DNA of 18,765 nucleotides from Allomyces macrogynus ATCC 38327 (taxonomy: Eukaryota > Blastocladiomycota > Blastocladiomycetes > Blastocladiales > Blastocladiaceae), in assembly GCA_000151295.1 (NCBI GenBank), contig GG745360.1:52274-71038 (forward strand), in the 5' to 3' direction. This document shows, piece after piece, positions 1 to 9,068 of this stretch. The stretch's first letter is position 1, and every line of letters starts with the position of its first letter. Both the position numbers and the translations under genes were made by a program. The notes beneath the pieces were generated by a model. It was not told the origin of the DNA. It saw nothing but the letters and a program-made list of their open reading frames with translations, and ran no database searches.

Positions 1-1443
1 CCGCGAGACCATGAAACATCATCGCCGTGCAACGCGCACGGGTGTCAGATCGAGCACTCTGTCTTCCGTCCCGGCGGCGACTTTATGGCGTCGACCAAGC
101 TGGCCGTGCGCGAAGTCGAGGTGTTTGACCTAGTCGCGACATCCAACTGGAACAAGCTCTTGTCGGCGTACCGCGTCCCAGGTCGCCCGCTCGCCGCATC
201 CGCCAAGATCCCGTTCATCCGCGCCGATATCCTGACCGTGGCGCGCAGCGAAGTGCGCGTCAAGGTGCGTGTACAGCCGATCAAGGTGCATCTCGACCAG
301 GACGCTCTCGATGCACTCGTCGATTTTTACGCGGCCATGGACTTGCCCGTCGTCGTGCCGGACGACGGCGAGGAGGCCGGCTCGGTGCCCGCGCCGCCCG
401 TGGGCCCGAAACCAGGGGACCTGTTCTTCCAGCGCGTGGAAGTCTACCCGATCCAGCTCCGGCTCGACTACAAGCCGAAATCCATGGACTTGGGCGACTT
501 GAAGCGCGGCAATTTCGTGCAGCTGCTCAATTTCTTCCATCTCGAGGGCGCCGAAATGAACTTGCGCCAAGTGACAGTCACGGGCGCGCGTGGGGTGCCC
601 GAACTCGTCGAAGCGCTCCTGTCGTGCTGGCTGCCGCACGTCAAGAACACGCAGCTGCCGAACATGGTCTCAGGCGTGGGGCCGCTGCGGTCGCTCGTGA
701 ACATCGGCACGGGGGTCGCGGACCTGATTCTGTTGCCCGTCGAGCAGTACCGCAAGGACGGGCGCGTTATCAAGGGTGCGGTTCAGTCTCTCGCGTCGTC
801 GGTCGGCAGATGGACTAGGCGCTTGTTTAATGCAGAGTAGAAATGGATTTCTCACTTTTCCGGCGACCGCGCTTTATAGGGCTGCAAAAGGGCGCGCACA
901 ACTTTGTCAAGACTGCCGCTGTCGAGACGCTGCACCTCGGGACCAAGGTGGCCGTCGGCACGCACGCACTCTTGCAAAAGGCCGAGGAGCTCATGGCGCC
1001 GTCGCCGCCGTCAGCGTCGACGCCCGTGTCCCCGCACCGCGCACCCACGGCGGGTGCAGTCGCTACCGGTGGGGGCAGCAAGTACGCGCACCAGCCGCGC
1101 AATGCCAAGGAAGGGATTGAGCTGGCGCTGCGCAGTCTGTCGCGCAACGTGTCCGAGGCCGTGCAGGTGATTGCGATGCCAATCGAGACCATGGAGCGTG
1201 ACGGGGCCACGGGGACCATGCGTGCCGTGATTCGTGCGGTGCCCGTGGCCGTGCTTAAGCCGATGCTCGGCGCGACCGACGCCATGTCCAAGGCGCTCAT
1301 GGGGATTCGCAATTCCGTGGATCCGGCCAAGGAGCTCGAATTGCAGGATGTACGTTTTGGGGCATTTGGGCGTAGCAACTTGGCCATGAAGCGAACCAAA
1401 AAGCTGGATGTTTTCCGAAATGTAGAAGTACAAGCCTGTCTGA
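1..1443 (+). CDS. ATG2: Autophagy-related protein 2 (ATG2), C-terminal part, 5' truncated by window edge
   Basis: Exons 1-775, 880-1349 and 1426-1443 give 420 residues, open from base 1, so the gene starts upstream. ATG2 is the rod-shaped bridge that moves phospholipid from the ER to the growing autophagosome. Family-typical stretches are visible: FFQRVEVYPIQLRLDYKPK, the block around PLRSLVNIGTGVADLILLPV, and near the end RAVIRAVPVAVLKPMLGATD. Intron 1 (776-879, GTGCGG...TATAG) joins VIKG to LQKGAHNF. Without it the frame stops at 838 and leaves the family pattern. Intron 2 (1350-1425, GTACGT...TGTAG) joins LELQD to KYKPV, restoring the DKYK ending typical of ATG2; the unspliced frame would add an unrelated tail to 1469. 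Identification is from family knowledge; splice sites are read from the sequence. Confidence 0.93.
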
Positions 1444-2534
1444 AGAAATCGCGTCGCGATCGGTCGTGACGTCGCACTCGTTTGGCGGAGCGGGACGTCT
1501 GGTCTTGCTCGATTTTGGTCTGTACATATTGGTGTTTTTATTTCGTTGTAAATATTGTTTCGCTGCCGCATCTTGTGAACCAGGGCCAAAATTGGTGAGG
1601 TGCTCAAATGTACGTGGACAGTTTGTACAGTCTCGATGATGCCAGATTGCACGCACGACATCACTCGAAGTCCTCACAGGCTCCTGCTTTCAAGGAGTTT
1701 CTTCTCGGATAGCGTGACCCTGTTCAGGTTCTCGTTTGAAACAGCTCACAAAGGACATCACACCGCACCATCCAAGTCTCCATTATGAAGGCTTAAAAGG
1801 GGAATTGCGAGATGTTTGTTTTGGCTGGTATAGTTTTGCAGTTGTGGGTGCAAGAGGACAATGGATGTCATGAGTGCAAAAAGTCACAGGTAAGTTTTCA
1901 CAGCCCGACAATTGAAAGAAGTCATGCGAGCGACGTGCGCCATTATTCTTGCTTTGAGCAGGAGTCCAACCCGCACTGAGAAGGATACGGCCGTTCGTGA
2001 TGGGGCAGATGCATGCCTCATCTCCATGTTTTCGTATGTGCACCGTCATTTTATCACTTTCCAAGCGTCTTAAGTCAGCACTGTGCGATTCATTCAGTTT
2101 CAGATGCGACTAGCGCTGATCATGTTCTGTCGCGCTTGTCTGCTCTTGATATCAACAAGGCCAGACGAAATGTCACTGGTTCGGCCGTGCTGGCTGTCCG
2201 TCCTTTAAAGAGCAGAGGGAATGCCCGACCCTACCATCGATGCAGGATATGAAACCGGCGTTGCGACCTGTCCAAATCGTCTTTTTGCGTCTGTCGGTCG
2301 ATGCTGCGTGTGTAACTTGGTCCAGATGGCCTAACTGTAAAAAATTAGCAGCATGTCGCGGTCACGTTTGATCTCATAGCTGAGGCACTCATTGTTCGTT
2401 GCAGTCGAGAGCGGCGACAGATCTGCAGCTTGCGACCACTGCAATCAACCCATTCCACGTAGATTATGACCTAGCGCAAGCGGTTCCAGCATCCAGTTTG
2501 AGCGCATTGGACCGGTCATTCAACGTCCGTCGTC
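1444..2534. other. Intergenic: ATG2 3' region and FAM184-like upstream region
   Basis: About 1.1 kb, visibly poorer in G+C than the flanking exons. Open frames here are short and show no recognisable protein. It holds two PUF-type motifs close to the ATG2 stop (listed separately). A pyrimidine-rich acceptor-like stretch ends in GCAG at about 2403 and could belong to a 5' UTR intron of the next gene; this is a guess. Confidence 0.6.
1521..1554 (+). promoter_or_regulatory. Two Pumilio/PUF-type elements in the ATG2 3' UTR
   Basis: TGTACATA at 1521-1528 and TGTAAATA at 1547-1554 both fit the PUF-binding consensus UGUAnAUA in the sense orientation, 78 and 104 nt after the ATG2 stop. PUF proteins usually bind 3' UTRs and repress or localise mRNA. 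Two matches so close behind a stop in AT-rich sequence could still occur by chance. Confidence 0.4.
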
Positions 2535-5500
2535 ATGTCGGACCTACTTCTCGGCGAGCCGATGCCAACAGCCGAGAGCTTGTCGGACCCCGACATCACG
2601 AAAAACGAGCACCGACCCGACAACTCGATCAATGGCTCACATGCTCCTTCTCCGTCATTACGACGACACCCGACACCACCCGTGTCTGTGCGCGCCGTCT
2701 TGCTGCAAGGGGCCAAGAAGTCCAAGCCCACCATTCCACACGCTGTCGCTGCAGTCAAGTCGAACCGCGGCTCGCGCACGAACCTACGGTGGACGACGCT
2801 CTCCACCTCCGCGACGGGCGATGTCACGGCGCACCAGGACGCCGAGGACGAGCAAATTGCCGCGCTGCTGGCCGAGTACCCGATCGACGCGACGCCGGAG
2901 CTCCTGTTCAAGCTGTCCAAGAAAGTCGCGCAGCTCACCAAAGTCGTCTACCAGGTCAACCTCGAGAACGACCACCACCATGCCGAAGTCGCCGACATTG
3001 TCGAGTCGTACGAGGCGGCGCTGCGCCATGTACGACTGATCGATGCCGCACTGAGGGGGTGATTCGGTCCTGACTGATGAGCAGCACGTGCTAGGAGGAG
3101 GAGACGGCGAGCCGATTGACGGCCGAGCTCAAGCGGCGGTTCGAGGACGACTTGCAGCGCTCCGCGGCTGAGACCCAGGCCGTGCGCGACCAACTCGACC
3201 AAGAGCGCGAGGCCGCGCGCCTTCAACTGGCCAAGGCGGTGGAGGACGGCGAGCGGCGGTGCCACAACTTGGACATGAAGCACCAGGATGCGTTGAGCGT
3301 GCTGGTTCTGCAGCACGGTCGTGAGGTCGAGCAGCTGCAATGGTACGTCCGATTTTGCGCTCCATCCGCATACGAAATCGCATCTCATCACCGATTCTAG
3401 CCAGAACCGTATTCTCGAGGGCCGCTTGGCGTCGAAGACGAACGAGTTGCACGAGGCGCGGTCCCAAATCGACGAGCACCACAATGAGCTCGAGCGGTGC
3501 GCATCAGGTTCTTCTCTTCGCATCTTCTCTTCCACATGTGCTCATTTTTTCTTTTTAATGGATCAAGGTCTCGGCAGCTTCTCGATCGCGAACAGTCGCT
3601 TCGCCACCAGGAATCGCAAGCGCACGGTTTGTCGTCTCGACGTTGATCCTGGTCTCCATCCACGGCTGACTCTCCACCGTAAAAAAAAAAAAAAAAAAAA
3701 AAACAGATCGCGAGCTCGAAGCGGCCCATCTAGATGCCGCTCGACAACTGGACCACCTTTCGCAGAGCAACTCGGAGGCACGTTTTCCAACTCGCCTATT
3801 CGTGCCCGTGACCTCCTCGGCTCAATATCTTCTCCCGCCAGAGCCTGACTCGTATCCGGCAGCATCACCATGACGAGCTGATCGCCGCTCGTTCCGAAAT
3901 CGCGACCCTTCAGGCCGCCGTCGCCGCCCGCGTTGAGGACTCAGACGCGGCGATCAGTGCAATTCGGGTCGTGCACCAGACTGAAGTGACCACGCTTCGC
4001 GGCGAGCTCGATTCGGCCAACGTGACAATTTCCCAGCTGCAGGCGCAGGTGCAGGCTGTCCAGTCGACCGCGACAGTTTTAACGCACCAGTTCGCCGAGG
4101 CCAAGCGCACTGAAACTGCCCTTCGTGACCAGCTGGTTGCTGCCGACGCGGCTCTCGGGCACGCACGCGACGACCTGGCTGCGGCAAGGCACGACCTCGA
4201 GTCGGCGCGCGCTCAACTTGATGCGCAACGGCACGATTTTTCCGACGAGCGCAAGCGGCTCATGGCGGCGCATCATGGTGAGCTCGATAATCTCGTTCAG
4301 TCCGAGCAAGGCCGGCGCCGCGAGGCCGATACGGCGCACGCAAAGGAGTTGGCTGAGATGAAGGACCGGTCCGATGCAATGGCGAGCTCGTTCAAGTCCG
4401 AGCGCACGCGGCTCGAGCGCACCGCGCAGGACAAGGACCGGCAGATCCGCGACGTTTCTGCCAAGCTCTTGGGAATGGAGAGGTTCGAATCCAGCTTGCC
4501 GCTCTCGTTACTCTCCACCCACTCACACCGCGCTCCAGGACCATGCAACTCGAGCGCGAGCAACTCGGTATGGTCCTCTATTCTAGTCGCTGCTTGTACG
4601 GCCCGTCTTTTTCGCAATCTGACGCGCGCGCATGAAGAGACAAGGATCCGCGATCTCGAAGCTGAACTCGAGGTTGCGCAAGAAGAGTGTCGGTCACTGC
4701 AGGCCCAGGGCGAGCAGGTCCGTTTCATTCGCCTCGATACCTGAAGCCTCTCTGAGCTTGGCGCTGACCAACACCTCCGTGGTAGTCCAAGGAGTCGGTT
4801 ATCGAGGAATGGTCCAATCGGCTTGAAATGCACGCCGCCGAGTGGCGCCGAAAATGCACTGACCTCGAAGCGCAAGTGCGCCTTTGGCGGACCAAGTACG
4901 AGGACATGGCGGCCGAGGGCGATTTGGAGGCTTCAACGCTCCGCGAGGTGCGCGCTTTTGCCTCGTTGGCAGCTCCTTCTGCACGGTGCTAACTTGACAG
5001 AGCACTAGAACCTAGCGGCCGCGTCGGCGCACTTTGACAAGGAGCGGCAGGCGCTAATTCACCAAGTCGAGCGCGGCAAGGCCAACCACGCGCTGGCCGA
5101 ACGGGCTCAGGACGAGCTGCGCCAGCAACTGCGCGACGTGCAGGACGCTCGTGACCAAGATCGGCAAGAGTTTGAGAAGCGTTCTGCGCAAGCGCGTCGC
5201 GAGCACGACGTGGTCAATGCACGGCTCGTCGCGGCCCGCGCGGAGGCCGACACGCTCAAGCAGCAGATTCAGCAGCTCGATTTGCGCCGGCAAGAGCTCG
5301 AGGGTCAGGTCGACCAGCTGTGCGGCGAGGGCAAGTCGATGAGGTTCGAGATCCTCCCATTTCGATCTCTAAGTGTGCTGCTCTCTGGTCTGATCGCGAC
5401 TCTTTGTGCAGTGATCGCGTTGTGGAGCTGACCCGCGTGCTGGCCATCGCACAAGAAGAGCAGGGTACGATCGACTGATTTTTTCGTTTCGCCGCCGAGG

Positions 5501-7238
5501 CCACAGATTTATTATCCACTTCCCGTTCTTCTCCACTCGATAGCAACGCTCAAGAACGAAGTGCAGTCTACCCGCAACCTCGGCCAACAAGAAGTCTCAG
5601 TCCTGCAAGAACGCGCACACAAGGCCGAGGCCGACGCGACCGAAGCCAGAGCGCATTTGGCCACGGCCAATACCCGCGTCATGTCGCTGCTGCAGATCGA
5701 CGGCGAGCATCGCGCCAAGCTCGCGAGCGCGGACACGCGGTTCGCGGAGCAGGCCAAGAAGCTCGATCAACTGCAAGCTCAGCTAAAGGAAGCTCAAGTA
5801 CATTGAAGTCACGGTCATGCTCTTGGGAACCTGCTTCTTGACTGAACTGCTGATCTTGTAGACTTCTGCTGCGTGCGTGCAAGTCGAGCTGGATCAACGA
5901 ACGGCCGAGGTCGCGGCAGCTCGAGACGACGCGCGGCAACTGGAAGCCGATCGCGCGCGGCAACTCGCTGCGGCAAAAGCAGACTTCGAAAAGCAGCTCG
6001 AGTCGAACGACGAGGAGCATCACCACATGGAGCAGGAGCTGAAATCGCGACACCGAAAAGAGCTCGACTCGCTGCGCGAACAGCGCGAAGCGCTCGAGGC
6101 GCGTCTTGAGGCACAAGAGGTATGGTTCCATCGCTCGTGTCGTCCCGCGCCGCGTCTGACCTCGATTTCACTCCCTTTTTGCAGGTAGCGATGGCGACGG
6201 TGCGAAATGAACTCGCTCAAGCAAAGCGAGCAGCAGCCGCTCAACTGGAGCAGGAACGGGTCAACTTGAACGACCAGCTGTGCGCTTTTGTTCTGTTCAG
6301 GCTCTGGTCGCGAAATTGTTCTCACCATCGACGAATAGATCTCACGCTCGAGCGCGACACGAATCCGAGCTTGCCGCCGTGCGTGCCGAATTTCAGCAGG
6401 AGCGCGAGAGCATTCAGCGCAACCACTTGTTTCAGACCAACGGCATGCTCGAGGACTTTGAGGCCGCCAAGCAGTTCTTTGAGAAGGAGATTCAGCGGCG
6501 CGGCCAAGAGTACGTTGAGCCGAATCCTATGAGGTGCGGAGCGTGCCGATTGACTGTCCTCTTCCTTCCGTTGTCAGCCTGCAAGCCGCCGAGCACCGCT
6601 ATCAGCACCGCGAGCCGCGAACCGAGGACCTCGAGCGCATTCGCGAGCTCGAGACGACGATTATCGCGCGTGAGCGCCAAGTCGCGCAGCTTTCGGTCCG
6701 TCCCAGTCCGACGTGTGGACGCCTCTGGCGCGCTCGCTAACACTCACGCTGTGGATGATCTAGGCCGAGGTCGCGCAGTACCGCCTCGAGATCAAGAGTC
6801 GCGAGGACAGTCTCAACCGCATGTTCAACACGCGGCCCAACGTCGGCGTTGTCAATCCCACGGCCAGCTTGCCCGCAGGCAAGAAGGTGGGCGTCCAACC
6901 GTATTCTCCACCTGCGTATGGGTCCGAGTCTCGCTCACCGCCAACGTATTTGCCCCAACTAGACGGGTGTGGCCGCGCAGCAGCTTGGCTCCAAGTCCCG
7001 ATCCAATCCTGCAATTTTGCCGCCGCTCGGCGCGCCGAGCACGAGCCCGCCGACGAGGGTTCCAAGCGCCGGCACGACGCGGGCAGCAGGCGCTACGGCG
7101 GCCGCGGGCACGGGGACTGCAAGCGGAGGAGCGGGTCATTGGCGGTCGTCGTCACTTGCGCGAAGTGGATCCACACTGACGTCGAGCGGGACTCGGCCAA
7201 AGTCATCGGGAACCCAACAGAACGGGGGGACTTCTTGA
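2535..7238 (+). CDS. FAM184: FAM184-like long coiled-coil protein, 18 exons
   Basis: Exons: 2535-3029, 3095-3342, 3401-3496, 3568-3626, 3707-3777, 3842-4482, 4539-4567, 4638-4717, 4786-4947, 5009-5343, 5412-5464, 5544-5797, 5862-6119, 6185-6279, 6339-6509, 6578-6695, 6764-6886, 6963-7238. This is 3564 nt or 1187 aa, close to animal FAM184A. Residues 1-110 are low complexity. Residues 114-160 carry the FAM184 N-terminal signature (LFKLSKKVAQLTKVVYQVN). A nearly continuous coiled coil rich in E, R, Q, A and L follows to about 1070. Then comes the C-terminal signature MFNTRPNVGVVNP (1075-1087) and an S/T/P-rich tail. All junctions keep frame and heptad character. An in-frame stop at 2499 makes 2535 the first ATG. 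Family function is poorly known; its spread in ciliated eukaryotes suggests a flagellar or cytoskeletal role (inference). Exon 9 could start at 4792 instead of 4786. Least certain is the exon 5/6 junction. Confidence 0.85.
3681..3703 (+). repeat. A(23) homopolymer inside intron 4 of the FAM184-like gene
   Basis: Twenty-three consecutive A residues are followed directly by CAG, the modelled 3' splice site (AG at 3705-3706). A purine run lies where a polypyrimidine tract is expected. The tract length may vary between alleles or reads. Confidence 0.9.
3778..3841 (+). other. Probable GC-AG intron (FAM184-like intron 5)
   Basis: The donor GAG|GCACGT and acceptor GCCAG remove 64 nt and join two phase-0 ends (...SQSNSE to SLTRIRQHHH...), keeping the coiled coil. 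The only GT donors nearby either give the wrong phase (3782) or leave introns of 40 or 34 nt (3802, 3808). Apart from C at +2, the donor equals the GTACGT used elsewhere in the window. Confidence 0.6.
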
Positions 7239-7343
7239 CTTGTATGGGTACAGCGAATCACATGAACAGATGGGATGCAGTCGATATTGGCGAACGGAAA
7301 ATGTCGCCAAAAAGTGCAAATCTCTCACACGCATATCGTCCAA

Positions 7344-8342
7344 TCAGGACTTGGTGTATGCTGGTGGCGGTGTCGCCGTGGGTGCATTGCTCGGCAAAAC
7401 AAATGGACCCGTTGATGCAAGCCCCGGCGCCGGGATCAGCGGCGATGCCGACGACGACGACGGCATGGCCTGGAGGTGCGCGGGCACGGGAATCGATCCC
7501 GTCGATCCGGCCAGCACAGCTGGTGCCGACGCGGTCGTCGCGTTCCCGGCCTCGAGGTGCGCCGACGACGATGCGGCAACGGCTGCGTCGTACTCGGCGA
7601 GCGTCTGGCCCGGCAGTTGACCGTCGGCCTCGAAATCCGCGCACATGAGTGCGGCCGCGACTGCGTTCGACCAGCAAAAGACCCAGTTGAGCCCCGGCAG
7701 CATTTCGAGGAACTGCATGAGAATGCCGGCCGACCAGTAGCTCGACGAGTTCCGTGACATCCACGTGCGCTGCTTGACGTACCCAGTGCCGTAAAGGTTG
7801 AACCACGTCTGCTGGTACTCCCAGAGCATGGCCATACCGTTGAGCCCGAGCCACGCGGCGGTGCCGAGGATCGGCACGGCATGGATCGGCATCGTGACAA
7901 TGGCAATCAAGATGCGGAACCAGATCGAGACTTTGATGCACGCGCAGCACGCCGAGCAGCATCCAAGCCCGCCAATGTCGCCGCCCGCATCCTCGCGCTT
8001 GATGCGCGCCGCGGCGGGTCCACCGCGGAGAACGAGCGTCTTGCGGAAGAGCACGTCCAGGTACGCTGGCGGGACCGCGGCAAAGATGATAATTCGACGC
8101 GAGCGCCGACTCAATGAGCGCCAAAAAGAAGCCGAGCAGCCAGCCGGCCCACGACGCCAGTGTGCGAGCTTGATGAGCGCCAGAGCTTGTGCGGGTATGC
8201 GACGAGGGAAGATGCCGAGCGTCGCCGCGAGACTGATGAGCACGACCATGATGAACGGGCAAACGATGGCCGCCCATAGTGTCGGGTGCGCGATCAAGTA
8301 GAGCATGCCCTGGATGGCATATGTTGACGAGAAAAGGACCAT
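7344..8342 (-). CDS. Rrt8/EI24-like multi-pass membrane protein (lipid-droplet / spore-wall family)
   Basis: A single-exon frame of 332 aa starting at an ATG in good context (CGACCATGG). The frame stays open upstream to 8726, but that extension is basic, low-complexity and has no family features. The opening MVLFSSTYAIQGMLYLIAHP and the later block MLWEYQQTWFNLYGTGYVKQ, followed by LEMLPGLNWVFCWSNAVAAA and CADFE, match the layout of fungal Rrt8/Lds proteins (EI24-related fold): an N-terminal 'HPTLW' hydrophobic entry, several membrane helices, and a C-terminal helix pair. Yeast members sit on lipid droplets and help build the spore wall. The region 8090-8165 is anomalous: the frame encodes an R/S-rich stretch where a membrane helix is expected (see separate entry). 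The last 100 residues are A/S/P/T-rich and probably cytosolic. The stop lies 105 nt from the stop of the converging FAM184-like gene. Family assignment is from remembered pattern and was not searched. Confidence 0.7.
   Translation of the reverse strand: MVLFSSTYAIQGMLYLIAHPTLWAAIVCPFIMVVLISLAATLGIFPRRIPAQALALIKLAHWRRGPAGCSASFWRSLSRRSRRIIIFAAVPPAYLDVLFRKTLVLRGGPAAARIKREDAGGDIGGLGCCSACCACIKVSIWFRILIAIVTMPIHAVPILGTAAWLGLNGMAMLWEYQQTWFNLYGTGYVKQRTWMSRNSSSYWSAGILMQFLEMLPGLNWVFCWSNAVAAALMCADFEADGQLPGQTLAEYDAAVAASSSAHLEAGNATTASAPAVLAGSTGSIPVPAHLQAMPSSSSASPLIPAPGLASTGPFVLPSNAPTATPPPAYTKS
8090..8165 (-). other. Compensating frame shifts within the Rrt8-like gene
   Basis: In the long frame this stretch reads HWRRGPAGCSASFWRSLSRR, unlike any membrane protein. 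The overlapping frame reads TLASWAGWLLGFFLALIESA, which is the tryptophan-plus-helix-plus-acid pattern expected for the second membrane segment. On both sides the long frame is family-like (ALALIKLA before, IIIFAAVPPAYLDVLF after). Two surplus bases near 8160-8165 and one near 8090-8097 would explain it, three in total, so the downstream frame is kept. Confidence 0.6.
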
Positions 8343-9068
8343 GGTCGATGGTTTGCTTGGGGTTCGTGGGAGAGCCGGCGGGAGTGGAGCGTGACTCTTG
8401 GCGTGGGAACAGGGCGGCGTGAAGTGAGATACCGCCTGCAACGAGTTCTGTTGACGCGCTGATGCTGCTGGACCTCGGCGCTGATGCGGCCGGTTCGATC
8501 CGTTTGCCGCGGGTGTCGGGTCGGTGGTGGAGCCGGCCGGTGGAGGAGCGCGAAGAGGAGAAGAAGCTGTGAGCCGGCGCGGCGGTTGTACGTTTTGAGA
8601 ACAAGACTCCGACAGGTCCAACCGGTGAACTCTTGCAGCGTTGGCCGAGGCGGGCCAAAAACGCGTGCGGGCGCTCGCTTTGTGTTGTTGCCTTTTTGCC
8701 ACTCTCCGCCACTCTTGACCAGGCACTTTGACCCGCGATGAGCTTGATTCTCGCTGACGGCGCCGTCCGACATGCGCTCTCCGTTGTCCACCCGGAAGGA
8801 CCCAGGCGTTGGTGGGTTAGAGGCGGGTTTGTGCCGTGATCATGGCATCTCGACCCAGATCAAAGACCGAAAAAAGTGGACAAATGGATTCAAGATTGGT
8901 CTCAGGAGCAGCAATAATATGGACAAGCGTTCGACAAATGCAAAAATGCAAAATGCTCTCCACAGCGACAAGCATTCCAAGTTCCTTGGCACGCGAACAC
9001 GCGCGCGCCTCGACTCCGACGACAATTTCTCGTTCAATCAAACTGGATCGGCCGACCGTTGCACTTCA
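8343..9068. other. Intergenic: upstream of the Rrt8-like gene, downstream of the repeat-protein gene
   Basis: About 0.7 kb between two minus-strand genes. The half near 8343-8780 is GC-rich and open in the Rrt8-like frame without recognisable protein, and probably holds its 5' UTR and promoter. The half near 8830-9068 has lower G+C and should be the 3' UTR of the repeat-protein gene. No clear TATA box, RNA gene or repeat was seen. Confidence 0.55.

Noticed and set aside
2399..3073. 224-codon plus-strand frame over the start of the FAM184-like gene
   Set aside because: Arg/Ala-rich shadow in another frame; the FAM184 signature lies in the frame starting at 2535.
4482..4492. GGTTCGAATCC, a perfect tRNA B-box / T-loop string
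   Set aside because: The flanking bases do not form a T stem (AGAGG against CCAGC fails), and no A box or acceptor stem is present. It overlaps the AG|GTTCGA donor of an intron; the similar string at 5343 is also a donor.
7258..8712. 484-codon minus-strand frame overlapping the Rrt8-like gene
   Set aside because: Only about 22 codons near 8097-8163 look like protein; the rest is a shadow of the other frame. Used only as evidence for the compensating shifts.
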